From contig OU452199.1 of the NCBI GenBank assembly GCA_911728435.2, forward strand, positions 21,028,860 through 21,092,859: a stretch of DNA of 64,000 nucleotides, read 5' to 3'. Shown here in pieces: positions 1-10,860 of the stretch (position 1 is the stretch's first letter; every line of letters begins with the position of its first letter). This stretch comes from Apoderus coryli (Eukaryota; Arthropoda; Insecta; Coleoptera; Attelabidae). The notes under the pieces were generated by a model that was not told the DNA's origin, ran no database searches, and saw only the letters and a list, made by a program, of their open reading frames with translations. Both the position numbers and the translations under genes were made by a program.

Positions 1-795
1 TCTATACTAATTAATGTCTATCAAATGGTATTAGGCTTCCCGATACCTAACTGTCGATTCTAATTAATGTTGTCTATCAAATGGTATTAGGCTTCCCTAT
101 ACCCTATACCTAACTGTCACCGTTTCCCAAGAAAAAAATATTTTAACTTATTTGTCTGACATTTTCATAGGCTACTAAGGCTACTCTAGTTTATTTGCTG
201 AGAATTGGATTGGCCGCGGTGCGGTGGTCTATAAAAGTGGCCCCCAAGGTCCCAATATTTAACACCACCAGATTTTTTCTTATGGGGATATATTAAAATC
301 ATTGTTTATGATACGCCAACAATAACACGGGATGATATGAAACAGCGAATTAAAACTGTTTTTGTTAGAATTACACCACAATTATTAGCAAATGTCAGAC
401 ATTCATTTGAAAAACGAATTCAACGGTGTATAGAAAATAACGGCCAACATTTTGAGCATTTTGTTATACTGCAACCAAACATACACACTTATCCAGTAAA
501 CCATTTGAAATGAAGTAGCTGTTAATACTATCTGTCATTATTTATTTTATTGTTATATCTTAAAATTCTATGTATAATTTAAAATTAAAAGATGGACATT
601 GACGAAGTACGGTCGAGGGAAAAGTTTTGTAACCAATTCGTGAATTAAAATGTCGATTAACAATCTCGCTCCGTTCGCTCGTTAAATTATCTCGATTGTT
701 AATCGCCCTTATTAATAAACTTGTTCTTTAAATAACTATTGACAGTTAGGTATCGGGAAGCCTAATACCATTTGATAGACATTAATTAGTATAGA
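1..795. mobile_element. Mariner-like element remnant with perfect 55-bp inverted termini
   Basis: Bases 1-55 are the exact reverse complement of 741-795, giving a perfect 55-bp terminal inverted repeat. A second, slightly altered copy of the left end follows at about 61-117, so the left terminus is tandemly duplicated. The interior holds the C-terminal part of a mariner-like transposase (268-513). The window starts at the first base of the left repeat, so the true left boundary and any target duplication cannot be seen. A shorter inverted repeat (about 651-666 against 692-706) lies near the right end. The element is probably an internally deleted, non-autonomous copy. Confidence 0.75.
268..513 (+). 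pseudogene. Mariner-like transposase, C-terminal fragment
   Basis: An 81-codon open frame without its own start begins PDFFLWGYIK and ends at TGA 511-513. PDFFLWG is the hallmark around the third catalytic acidic residue of insect mariner-like transposases (usually SPDLTPLDFFLWG). It is followed by the usual C-terminal DDMKQRI...FEKRIQRCIENNGQHFEHF motif. The DNA-binding domain and the first two catalytic residues are absent. It lies between the inverted termini at 1-55 and 741-795. The frame has stayed open, but the protein cannot be a functional transposase. Confidence 0.8.
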
Positions 796-1413
796 CAGGT
801 GCTATAAAATATAGGGTGTGCTATTTAAAATAAAAAAGTTATTTAAATAAATATGATTGATAAGAACAATAAAAAATTGTTACCACCCTGTACAATATTT
901 ACAATTGGGCTATACACCGACCTAATGTACGTCCTATCCACTTGCCATTTTAAAATTTTAAACGGCTTAGTTAAAAAAATGAACGCACAGAATGTTTTTC
1001 AAAATGATCCTATTTTTTGCAAAAAATGCAAAAATTGGTAGATTTATGTATTGGGATCATAACAATAACATTACTTTGTTTTATCCAATGTGTTCAAAAA
1101 AATCCAAATAATACTGTGTGTTCTATTTAAAAAATATAACTTTAATATGCCACACTTTTCTGGGACGCCCGGTATATTTAAAAATATTATTGTTAAATGC
1201 TCCTGATAGACCTACATAGACCCACGTAAACAAAATTTGCAATTTCAATTTTGTTAGGCTATGAGAGACCGAGGCGAATGTACTGCCTGACCCGGTATAT
1301 TTTATTGAAAAGTAATCCATAATTACGTGGAGTGTAACTGATATTAAATAAAACCCGTCTACTCCACAATGCGATCTTATATAATTCAAACTATAAAATC
1401 GAAAGACCATACT

Positions 1414-1450
1414 CACATGTTTCGGGAACTCAATTCCCATCATCAGTGTT
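1414..1450 (-). ncRNA. Degenerate hammerhead-ribozyme-like motif
   Basis: On the minus strand the order is CTGATGA, one extra T, a 5-bp stem GGGAA/TTCCC with loop TTGAG, then GAAACATGTG. This matches the core and stem II of the copies at 30.7-32.2 kb and 51.6-51.9 kb. The nucleotide at the cleavage position is G (GTG triplet) and stem I does not pair, so this copy is predicted to be inactive. It sits alone without a recognisable partner arm. Confidence 0.5.
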
Positions 1451-1588
1451 AAATATCATGATATTCAGAAAGCTAAGAATTCATAAATCAGTCTTATAAG
1501 GATAATCAATTAAAGAATCTAATATAGAAAAGTAATACAATTGAAAGATGATGTCAAATAATGTTATCAATTCCAATACTTACCACAT

Positions 1589-1628
1589 TATGAAAAAAAA
1601 CGGTTGTGTCGCTCCAAAACTTTCAATA
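1589..1628 (-). mobile_element. SINE 3'-tail fragment
   Basis: The segment is the reverse complement of the tail shared by the SINE copies at 24855-25090, 52045-52290 and 52305-52560 (GGGAAAGTTTTGGRGYGACACAACC followed by T-rich sequence, quoted as a consensus). Only the tail is present here. Confidence 0.5.
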
Positions 1629-1689
1629 AGAGACGCTTTATCAATAACCTCAAATGAAATTACTTTTTTATATTCTAATAAGACTTATA

Positions 1690-2112
1690 GGTTCCAACTA
1701 CCTAATTGGTGAAATTTTAAACGTAATTTTCTCAAAAATTATGGAAGCAAATATTAAAAGTAACCTATCGCTGTAAAGCTAAGCTAAAAAATGCTTTCAA
1801 ATGATGTGTCCACCCTTACCACAGGGCTAAAGCGATTTCAACCAAAAACTAATGGGTTCATCGTAGGACTCCCCCAAACTCATATACCAAAATTTAGCTC
1901 AATTGGTTAAGGCGTTTAGGCGCTATCGTGGAAGAATACAGACAGACAGACTTCCATCTACAAATGATCTTAATCATCCCAGGGAACCTCAAAACGGTTA
2001 TATTTGAGACATAGCTGACAAAAATGCTAGTTTTACCTACACAAGGGATTTTGTTTAATTTAGCAGCAGAGTACCATAGTCGTTGCCCGTCTACAATTTT
2101 GACCTGCATTTA
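1690..2112. repeat. Interspersed repeat family A, longest left copy
   Basis: This is a non-coding dispersed repeat. Segments of it recur at 24634-24850, 33350-33465, 47043-47260, 50770-51330, 53020-53350, 54985-55145 and 62568-62735, in both orientations. Recognisable blocks are TTCCAACTACCTAA..GGTGAAATTT, a CAGACAGACAGAC stretch, AATTGAGCTAAATTTTG (here inverted) and an end block reading CTGCATTTAA. It has no ORF of note. It may be a LINE-tail or Helitron-type repeat, but no diagnostic protein or terminus was seen. Confidence 0.6.
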
Positions 2113-2377
2113 AGTGTCTTGGATTTACTGAGGTCAAACACGGCAGTAAATCTGTTACTTTAATGCCGTATTAGGTGGTCTAGTTTCGAAAGCGGAAACT
2201 TTAGGAGCAGACATAGAACCAAAAAATAGTATGAGTTCGTAATAGAAAGTATATTTATTCGAAAAATGCTATAGATACAGGGTATGAAAATTTGTATAAA
2301 GAATTATGAATTTATTAATATTTTTGGTCACCTACTTAATTTCTCAAAAAAATATTATTTAAATCAATTAACTAAGC

Positions 2378-2632
2378 TACCGCAATCTAACCCAATATAA
2401 GTCACCCAGACTAACCTTACTACCTAATTCAAATCCAACCCAATATAACCAAACTACCTTAAACAGTTTCCCAAACCAAACTACCCCAAACTAACGCAAT
2501 ATAACTCACCCAAACTAACCTAACCCAATCTAACCATACTACCCCAAACTAACCCAATATAACTCACCCAAACTAACCTAACCCAATCTGACTAAACTAC
2601 CCCAAACTAACCCAATGTAACCCCAATATGAT
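2378..2632. repeat. G-poor minisatellite, about 58-bp period
   Basis: Tandem units built from CCAAACTAACCCAATATAAC and CCTAACCCAAT blocks. The clearest period is 58 bp (about 2485-2542, then 2543-2600, then a partial third unit). Before these, shorter and more diverged versions run back to about 2378. The plus strand is almost free of G. The complement contains TTAGG and TTGGG-type words that resemble, but are not, the canonical insect telomere repeat. Confidence 0.75.
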
Positions 2633-3174
2633 TAAATTTAAAATTTTTAATCCCTGTACCTTGGTAACGAAACATTTTTCGAATATAGTTTATAATACAA
2701 ACTGATATTATGTTGTGTAGGTATGAGCCACATTAGACCCTCGGTGGTCGCAGTGGAGGGTCTAGTGGAGATCGACTCATTTTGAACCCAACCTACCTAA
2801 TACCCTGTATTAAGTACCAAGAAACCACTGACACCATCCCCAACCCACCAGTTAATAATGTTTGTACTGTCTAGGTTCATCTAGCGATAAAGTTTGTTAC
2901 TCTACAAGTGAAATCCCAGCGGATTTTGCGTAGATTTATAACGGTGGATGAATCTTTGGTATTAAACTAAACAACAATCAAAGCAATGTAGGGGAGTGGA
3001 CCAGTTGAACCAACCCAAAGATAGCAGAATATGAAAGGGAGCCTAAAGGTTATTTTTCATAATCGTCTTCGTATCATGAAAACTAAAAGATTTAACCATA
3101 ATGTGACTAGGGCATCGTAAGTTCCAAAAAGTAGGACAGGTTCGCGAAAGCTGCAAGCTTCTATCTTAAATAGC

Positions 3175-3374
3175 AACTAAAATACGTTTTACCACTTCAC
3201 CAAAACACTTTTTTTATTATTCTCGCTAACAATGTTAGAATTAAAACTAAACTAGCACTAAACACCGCCCGTTAGTGTTATGTAGTTAGTTTTAAATGCT
3301 AACATTGTTAGCGAAACGCGCGTGGAGAATAATAAAAAAAATATTTTGGTGAAGTGGTAAAACGTATTTTAGTT
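3175..3374. mobile_element. MITE with roughly 70-bp inverted ends
   Basis: Bases 3175-3239 (starting AACTAAAATACGTTTTACC) are inverted at 3300-3374, with a small GC-rich insertion (about 12 bp) in the right arm. The loop of about 60 bp has no coding potential. Family and target duplication were not determined. Confidence 0.75.
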
Positions 3375-3731
3375 TAGTGTTCTACGCCAAAGGTTCTAAT
3401 CATCGATTAAATAGCAACAGAGATATCCTGCGATAACATCGATTTCTGGATACACTGTATATTGTTGTTGCTTATAGAAGCATTGATAAAATGGCGAAAC
3501 GTCTTATTTGAGAGATCATGGTATTTTAGATATAGAAATTTTATGTCGCAATAATTGTTTGACTCTCTATTCATGTAGTACAATTTGCAAAAAATAAAAA
3601 GGGATATATGTTTTTTAACCGCAGTTTTTAATTTTATTATTACTTATTTATTATATTTTTTGTTCTAATATTTTCATGGATCCGCCTAGTGGGAGCCCCT
3701 TTTTATGTTTCGGCTATTTTTATCAAACTAA

Positions 3732-4259
3732 AGGCGGATTTAGCCAGCTAGTAATGGATAGTGCATAATGTATAAAGAATAATGCTTATTACATAGTGCA
3801 TAATCGATAAATCACAACAAAATATAGGTGTTTATACAACTTATAACTTTTATGCATAAAGCGAAAAGTGACAATTGACTAGACAGCAGGTTTACCTATT
3901 ACCATTGTCTTTAAAGATAATGCTTCTACTTTGTGTTGGACTTATTTATGTTTTAATAGCTTTCAAATTAAAAATTCTGTTAATTATGACATTTTCAATT
4001 ATTATTTAGTTTATTTTGTAAATTGAGGTTATGTAAGTGTTTATAATTTATTTGCGGCGCATGCGTAGTGCTATTTTTTGCATAATTTAGTGCATAAAGT
4101 TGAAAGTTCCCAACCTTATGTATTATGCATTATCAACGAAAATTATGAATTATACACTATTCGTTGTATAAACAGGTACATGTAAGTGCCATGTTTTAAA
4201 AATTATCCATTATGCATTAAAATTATGCATTATGCATTATTAGTTGGCTAAACCCGCCT
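3732..4259. mobile_element. PIF/Harbinger-like MITE with TAA target duplication
   Basis: The element starts AGGCGGATTTAGCCA and ends TGGCTAAACCCGCCT, its inverted counterpart. It is flanked on both sides by TAA (3729-3731 and 4260-4262). A 3-bp TWA-type target duplication with short G-rich termini is typical of PIF/Harbinger elements. The subterminal regions are rich in TATGCATTA-type words, inverted between the two ends. The 528 bp contain no significant ORF, so this is a non-autonomous copy. Confidence 0.8.
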
Positions 4260-4262
4260 TAA

Positions 4263-5120
4263 TTTGAACAAAACTTTTGATTTGGTAAACTCCTTTATTA
4301 TAATTCTCGCCGATATACCTACCTAATAACTAATAGTTCAAAGTTCTCTGCATCAAATCATGATATATAAGTTATAACATAACAGGTAATCTTTTGTGAT
4401 ATTATAAATAAAAGTTATATAACTGAAGCATAAACGTTACGGACTGCAATAAACTAAAACGGGAAATTTGCATCTAAAACGTGTAATGTATGACGAAACG
4501 TAAGAATTAAAGAAGCATGTAATCAATATCCATTATATAGAAGATATAACTTTTATCTTGATGGTGAACCGCTATTTTATTTCGCTACTTTTTTCTGATA
4601 CGTATATCTATTATAGTTTGTTGTGTATAAAGTAACATATATACATCGTATGTGTTCTACTAAAAAAATCTCAGGAACTACCAATAGTATTGCTGAAATG
4701 TTGGTCAAACTAAGCAGCAATTTACAATAACCACAAATTTCTTCTTCTGTTCCTCCGTTCCTCCAGAGGCTCTTTCAAATATCAGAAGCCATGAGACTAT
4801 TTCCTGAAGGTCTATCTACCATGTGTTCTTTGTCGTCTATAGTCTGCGCGAAATGTTCCGTCAAGAAGTCCCAAATCCCTTTGAATACGGTCGTTCCTCA
4901 CGAACCATGAAGCGTGTAGTGCTGTTTTTTTGATGTCCTTGTTTTCTTTTGCTTCCAGCTTCCTTCTAATTTTTTATCGTGTATTTTGAACACCAATTAC
5001 AACTATACTTAAAAGGTTTAATACATCATTTTGACAGTCTAATTTGTTTACCATTTTCTACTATCTATGTAAACAAGTTTTTTATGCTGCATTTTGTAGG
5101 TTTTCTTATATCAAAACTTT
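4263..5120. other. No recognisable feature
   Basis: AT-rich sequence. No coherent ORF, inverted repeat or known element was recognised. It lies between the Harbinger-like MITE and the mariner-type terminus at 5121. Confidence 0.5.
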
Positions 5121-5960
5121 ACAGGGTGTCCAGAAACTAATGGACCAAACGAAAGCCACAAATGCTAGACTGGATTTGATGGCAATTCGACGTCTAATCT
5201 AATTCGAAATTGCTTCCGAAAGGAGTTATAGCTCTTGAAATACGGCGGCTTAGCATAGATTTTTTAAAGGTATCGCGAAAACGCCTTTAGCCATTGGAGT
5301 AAAATGTGACATAGTTATTTATCTAAATAGAAGCATACATTGTTGAATTAAATGGCAACCATAGGGGTCCGAACGAGGGGATCAACTGAAATTTTTAATC
5401 AAAACGTTTTTTTCACTAATTTTTCGAGAATTCTGACATTATTTTTAGGAAATACGTTTTCTACACCTGATGAGGTATATACTTTTGTCGCAAAATGACA
5501 GGACGCTGCGTTTTCGAGAAAAATTAAGTTTTTTTTATTAATATGCGGTTTAACATAGTAACTAATTGATTTAGGATTAGTACGGTATTTATTCCAACAG
5601 GAAAAGTTTTAAAATTTAAGTAGGCTGCATTTGCAAACATAAACGGCAAATTATGTCGTATACTAATCAAGAATAATATGCTGTAATGCATTTAACTTAT
5701 GGCGAAATCCAGTGCAATTCTCGAGCAGCAGCGAAGATATGCGGAGTAAAATCCCAACCGAAGACATCCCGATCGCCGCACATTTGTGTCTTTGTATAAT
5801 CGACTAATTGAGGTGGGATCAGTATGGCCTAAGAAAACGGGAAGACATGCTGATGTGACAGAAGAGGAAGCTGGAAGTTGAAGAAAACATCGAAATTAGC
5901 GTAACCCGATTGGCTGCAATATCTTGCATGAAGAAATGCTTTTTTTATAATATATACGAC
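5121..5960 (+). pseudogene. Mariner-like element, 5' end and N-terminal transposase fragment
   Basis: The element begins with the ACAGGGTGTCCAG terminus. After about 530 bp of leader comes an ATG at 5653 and a broken reading frame. MHLTYGEIQCNSRAAARICG is the first helix-turn-helix typical of insect mariner-like transposases, and later pieces (ENIEISVTRLAAISC) fit the linker and second DNA-binding region. There are in-frame stops, and the catalytic domain and right terminus are missing. A short family C piece (CTTCCGGTTATAAC near 5990) follows directly. Confidence 0.65.
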
Positions 5961-6404
5961 GTTCCATTTGAAATAAGCAAGTTGACACATACTTCCGGTT
6001 ATAACTTATAACTATGATTGCCAACAATATTTTATAATCCCATTTCGCATGCACCCTTTACAATATTTTATGTTTTTCTTTTATGTACACCACTGACTGA
6101 TGTGTATTTTAATTGTTTATTCATTGTTTGTTGGAAAAAATATCTTAACATCAATTTCCTTTAATTGTCCGTGAATCTGTGAATGTATTACAAACAGAGC
6201 TGAGTATGCAATTGGTGGTTAATTACAATAATTAATTACAATTTTCGATAAAGTAACTTGGACAAAGTAATTTGTAATTATTATAATTGTATTGGAGTTC
6301 CAATTACTTTCTACAATTATTTTTGCCAAATACGCCAACAGCGTTAACTGCGTAACCGAAGTATATACTCTAGGTGTCCTCTATATTCAGTACATGAGAT
6401 TTCA

Positions 6405-6680
6405 ATGGAAAAGGTGCAGCAAAAATTTCTGAAGTATCTTACTTATAAAATTGATGGTATTTATCCTGAAAGAGGTACTGACAATAACGATATCTTCTTG
6501 GCCTGCCATCTTTTGTGGGCTTTGTTTCACCTGAAATATTGCCTGCTTACACTAGATGTCGCCACAAACGTCTTGTTGTCATTCGGATCTCGTGCTAGTA
6601 TAAATGACGTATCTGCTGACTGTGATATCTTTATCTGTTCTCTGGAACAGCTTGATCGGTGTATTTTGGAGACTTTATAG
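6405..6680 (+). pseudogene. Jockey-type LINE ORF2, C-terminal fragment
   Basis: The 91-residue frame starts MEKVQQKFLKYLTYKIDG, the segment just after the reverse-transcriptase domain in insect Jockey/CR1-like LINEs (consensus LERVQ+KFLRY..YK). The rest has the leucine-rich, poorly conserved look of the LINE C terminus. It lies upstream of the RT-core fragment at 6880-7505, which is the reverse of the order in an intact element. So the locus holds either two truncated insertions or a rearranged one. Confidence 0.6.
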
Positions 6681-6879
6681 TTTAATCGTCTCATTTTGTG
6701 TGCTGCTTATTATTATTAATTATAGATTGATGAACTGCATAATATTATGTTTATGGTAATTTTTTTGTTATTTTGTTGTCTTCTTACCTATATTCAAATA
6801 CCTAAATGTTTTCTTTTTTTTTGCTTCAATCACAACAATCTACAATTACGAACCTTACACAGATTACACAAGAGATGTC

Positions 6880-7505
6880 GGAAACCTTCGATTGTGGTCG
6901 GCAAATGGATGTCATATATACACAGATTTTTTGAAGGCGTTTGACATAATGGATCACGATGTGTTGGTTGAAAAGTTGATTCAATTTGGGTTTTCGAATG
7001 TTTTGCTTCGTCTTATTTTAGTGGCCATTGTCACTTTGTTTATTATAATGGACATATTATGGCCTATGACTATGCAATGACCTCTCGGTATCCGCAGGGC
7101 TCCAATTTGACCAATGACCTGGCCGAATCTATTCAAGCATACAAGCTTTTATTGGCTGATCATCTTAAATTTTGTAATCCTATTGCAGCCTTGTCGGATT
7201 GTTTGGCATTGCAGAGCGATCTTAATAATTTATGCGACTGGTGTGACAAACTGTCGCTAAATTAATATAGCAAAGTTCATCACATCACTGATTCCCGGAA
7301 GAAGAACTTAATAATTAATTTATATACACTGAACGGTATTTATTTGTCCCGATCAGACTCGATTTCTGACCACGGAGTGATATTCAATTCGCAACTCACG
7401 TTTAATGAGAACATTAACACTAGAATTCGGGAAGCAAGTCGAATGTATGGCATCCTAGTGCAAAGCTGTAATGGCTTTGTGAGTGTTGACGCACTTATTG
7501 CTTAA
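6880..7505 (+). pseudogene. Jockey-type LINE reverse transcriptase core, degenerate
   Basis: Reading across several frameshifts gives RQMDVIYT then DF.KAFDIMDHDVLVEKLIQ (RT motif A with the first catalytic Asp), FGFSNVLLRLI, LLADHLKFCNPIAALSDC, LQSDLNNLCDWCDKLSLN, and SDHGVIFNSQLTFNENIN..REASRMYG. The catalytic YADD box is mutated to LADH and the region before it is shortened. Order and spacing are those of Jockey-clade RTs. It is clearly inactive. A similar but separate Jockey copy lies at 14400-16010. Confidence 0.75.
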
Positions 7506-7889
7506 TAAAATCAGCCACTGTTTTGATATATTTTCTGAGAGTGTTACTAATTTAAAACGTGTTTTTCATACGGTTTGGGAACCTTGATGTTTTTGGTTTT
7601 TTATTAACTCTAATATTTATTTGTTTTCCTTTTTTCTTGAACCATATATTTATAATTTTTGGATATCGCTATTGGGTTTTTGGTTCGTATTAACAACAAA
7701 AATTAAATAAAAGTTTTTTTTTTATTTCGTGTCACACCTCTTTTTTTATTTTCGGTACAAAAAAATCTTTGTCTTCAGGATTTTTTCCTATAAAGTCAGT
7801 CTAAATATTCTTTAAATATAAGTAAATAAAATTCTCAAAAATACACATATTATACTAGATACAAAAAAGTAAAACAGTAGTGTAATAGT

Positions 7890-8340
7890 ATGATCGTACG
7901 AGTAGGAAATGATGTTTCACACTATACTTTTTCTACGACTGTTTTAATGCTTTTGAATAAATTAAACATCATAATTTTCAGGAATACTCTGCCTGTTGGC
8001 GTAAGCCTAAATACGATGAAAGACAACAAGAAGAAGCAATTCATTCATTAAATGCAATGAGTTAAATGTATTAAATTGACTAGGTGGTGTTAAACTAACT
8101 ATATTCACTATCACTGTTTTTCATTATATAAATAGCTTTGAAACTTAAGACATTAGCGAAATAATTTAATATGTTATATAATAGTTGTGTTTTCATAACC
8201 GATGCTGCTTTTGTCATTACCAGGAAATATACCCGTGCATTTTTAAATATTTCCCAGTAGTTGCCCAGCAACAAAAACAGTATTACAATGTACTATATTT
8301 TCAAATTATGATTGAACATTTAAAGACAGTCGTAGAAAAA
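7890..8340. mobile_element. MITE family B, copy 1
   Basis: The copy is bounded by TTTTTCTACGACTGTTTTAATGC (left, about 7929, consensus) and its inverse AAAGACAGTCGTAGAAAAA (right, to 8340). A short flank at 7890-7925 has TACGAGTAGGAAATG..TTTCACACTATAC, as in the other copies. The exon-like start shared by the family lies on the minus strand but is interrupted by a TAG in this copy. Related copies are at 17728-18323, 46560-47042 and 59152-59700. Confidence 0.75.
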
Positions 8341-8559
8341 AATATTTATATCTTCCAACATTTCATTAGATGTTCTTTTTTCCTTACCCTCTCTCCGTTA
8401 TTGGCATTGTAATATTTGGTAAGAGAATTTTTGTTTAAAAATCCTTTTAGAAGCAAGTGAGAATTCAAATTGTATATTTTAAAAAACACATTATATCAGT
8501 ACCTCGGTGATTTTAGTTTGGTGTAGTATAGGTGTCGGATTAAATGAAGTTAAATTTTT

Positions 8560-9740
8560 GTCAATTACGGGGGTGCTGGATATTGGAATTATTAAATGAT
8601 GTGATAATGATTGACATGATTATATTATGATAAATTGGACTAAGGTGTTGAATGTCTGGCTTATCATCTATACTATTTTGTACTTTTTTTATGTAAATCA
8701 TGTCTAGCATTTCCCTTTTTTTTATTTCGTTCCTTTGCAAGAATATAGTAGTTTTATTATAATCAAAACTATGGTTGTATGTCTCTTGATGTTTCTTTAG
8801 AGCAGTTATTCCGCTGTTGGGATTCTTATGGTTATCAAACCAATGCTTTACAAGTAGGTGTTGTTTGGTTTGACCAATGTAGGTTGCATTGCAATTTTTG
8901 CATGGTATTTTGTTACTTTTTCAGGTTCCACTTTTTAATTTTGTATAACTTTGAGGTTTTAGGACATTATTACTTTCGTGACAGACGGTAATATTGTATT
9001 TTTTTAATCTTTATTGTTTTAGACTTTCAGACAACCCATTAATATAAGGTAGAGACATAAAAATTAATATTGTTATTATTGTTGTGTGTTGTGTTGTCCC
9101 TATTATAAAATTTATGTACTCGTTTATTGAAAATGTGTTTATTAGTTTTTTCGCATAGTTATTTTTTATTAATGCGGTTTGGGCTTTGTCGATAGAGTCT
9201 TTTCTATACTCGGAATGAGAGAGCTGCAATTTCAATGGTTCATAGGGTGGTTCGACAAGTGATTTGTATAGCGTTGTGACCAAGTTGGTTTAGGGTGCCA
9301 TTTTGTTTTTATAGAATTGTCTGTTTTTATAAGTCTGGTGTCTAGGAAATTCAGCATGTTCTGGTTTTCAATTTCAATAGTGAATTGTAATTTCAGATGG
9401 TATGAATTGAAATTATTTTTGATATTGTGTACTTAGTATTAGGGATTAGGCCCACACAATCGTCTACGTCTCTGTAGAAAAAAAATAGATTTAAAATCTA
9501 GTACATTCATTATGCATGTTTCTAAATCCTCCATGACGAGTTGAGCAACCACAGTTGAGATCGAGGATCCCATTGATACACCATATGTCTGTTTATAAAA
9601 AGAGTTCTCGAATATGTTGAAGTTAACGTAACTTCGACGGCAATTCATCCAATGGAATATCAGTAAATTGACAGATTTCGTTCCACTTTCTTTTAATAAT
9701 AGTTGTCGTTCCCATAGAACTAGCGGCAACTATTAATTTA
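8560..9740 (-). pseudogene. Penelope-like retroelement: RT and GIY-YIG endonuclease remnant
   Basis: On the minus strand, 9439-9729 encodes an RT segment with FYKQTYGVSMGSSISTVVAQ and LVMEDLE, the signature of Penelope-like RT before motif C. After a frameshift comes FFYRDVDDCVGLIPN, the catalytic VDD region in which the usual Tyr of YVDD has changed. Further down (8620-8960), IPCKNCNATYIGQTKQHL is the GIY-YIG nuclease core, followed by NPNSGITALKKHQETYNHSF and REMLDMIYIKKVQNSID. RT followed by GIY-YIG is diagnostic of the Penelope-like class. The 5' part of the ORF is missing and there are several stops and frameshifts. No hammerhead motif lies directly beside this copy, although several occur elsewhere in the window. 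Confidence 0.8.
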
Positions 9741-9744
9741 GTTG

Positions 9745-10350
9745 AGAACACATATAGAATCTGTACAAACCTTGCAGAACTGCACTGTGTGTGTGTCATA
9801 ACAAACTAAGTATTAGATAAAATTACGAACCACATGAAAAACGTAAATAATCTCATAATAATATCCTCTATGGAGGATAGGAGATAGGACGGAATAATGA
9901 GTTCAATGTCAAGATCATTGATTGTAATGTTTCAAAGTCATGTGACTTCATTGTGCGCGTGCACGTAAGCACCGTTCTGATGTTTATATCGTTTTCTCTC
10001 TCGCTTCTCCTTCTGGTTTTATTTATACCTAGTTGTTTTATTTTTCCTAAAATGGTTCATTTTGCATGGGCGTTCAGCATTTAATATTACCAACATATTA
10101 TATTTTTTGCGATTTTTTTATAGTTATTAAATTTAATAATTTTGTTATTGTCGATAGTAATAATAAATAATAAAACGTGATAGATCTTAGTCACTCTAAT
10201 CTCCAATGAAAACAGAGTTCTGTGAAGATTTTCTCAAAACAAGTGTAAAATATGCCATGCGTTTTGCCATACATTTAAATATTCAGCGCAGTGCAACGTT
10301 TGCTTTTGTTGAGGCTCCTTTGAAGGGAAATATATTTAAAATAGTTCGCA
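9745..10350. other. No recognisable feature
   Basis: AT-rich DNA between the Penelope-like remnant and the Harbinger-related region. No convincing ORF or repeat was found. Confidence 0.4.
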
Positions 10351-10351
10351 A

Positions 10352-10711
10352 ATGGCCAATTTCATGGAAGTAGAGTCGTTAGAAAAGAAAAAAGATTTGT
10401 GTGCTTTTCTTATGGAAATCTACTCGCCTAATGGCGGGACTACACCAAATTGTGCTAGACCGGCGTCCTCTGCGGCCGGGTTGAGTTGCCTGGCAGGTTG
10501 CTTAAAAAGTTTGCAGCTTGCGGCAACCGAAAGGCGGCGGCATAAGCCGGCGTCATTTTTTTTCTTTCGGCCAAATGTCGGTACAGATCAAAGGAATTGT
10601 AAGCAAACTGCAAATTATATGTGTTCAGTTCAGCCTTATACCTCGTATAAGAGGGTTGTGTCAATTTCCTTCAGGTTATTATTTGTCGTAAACAATGGAG
10701 GAAGAAGATAG
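10352..10711 (+). CDS. Unassigned GC-richer ORF, 119 codons
   Basis: An ATG-initiated open frame whose base composition is much richer in GC than its surroundings around 10430-10560 (CGGCG and GCCGG clusters). The product starts MANFMEVESLEKKKDLC and is rich in Ala, Ser and Arg in the middle. No domain is recognised. It lies just upstream of a MADF-like fragment, so the GC-rich block may be the leader of the same Harbinger-type element and not a gene. It could equally be a chance ORF. Confidence 0.2.
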   Translation: MANFMEVESLEKKKDLCAFLMEIYSPNGGTTPNCARPASSAAGLSCLAGCLKSLQLAATERRRHKPASFFFFRPNVGTDQRNCKQTANYMCSVQPYTSYKRVVSISFRLLFVVNNGGRR

Positions 10712-10860
10712 TGAAAATATTGTACTCGAATGGACCGAGTGATTCAGTTAATTGCACTTTACAAAAACGAGACTAATTCACTACACACACTAATGAATAT
10801 ATCAAGAGAGATGCAGATAGAAAAATCAGAAATTGAACGAAAAATTAAGAGGCAGGAATT
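10694..10860 (+). pseudogene. MADF-like DNA-binding protein, N-terminal fragment
   Basis: From the ATG at 10694 the frame reads MEEEDSENIVLEWTE and then shifts into RVIQLIALYKNE. It continues NISREMQIEKSEIERKIK, matching the layout of an MADF domain (W-T-x-x-x-V-I-x-L-I-x-x-Y, later the ISxEMxxxxxEIExKIK helix). PIF/Harbinger elements often carry a second Myb/MADF-type gene facing the transposase, and a transposase fragment does lie next to it on the other strand. The domain breaks off at about 10860, so this is a deletion remnant. Confidence 0.55.

Noticed and set aside
1123..1443. 106-codon minus-strand ORF as a gene
   Set aside because: It overlaps a hammerhead-like motif, has no domain, and its composition is that of the surrounding non-coding DNA.
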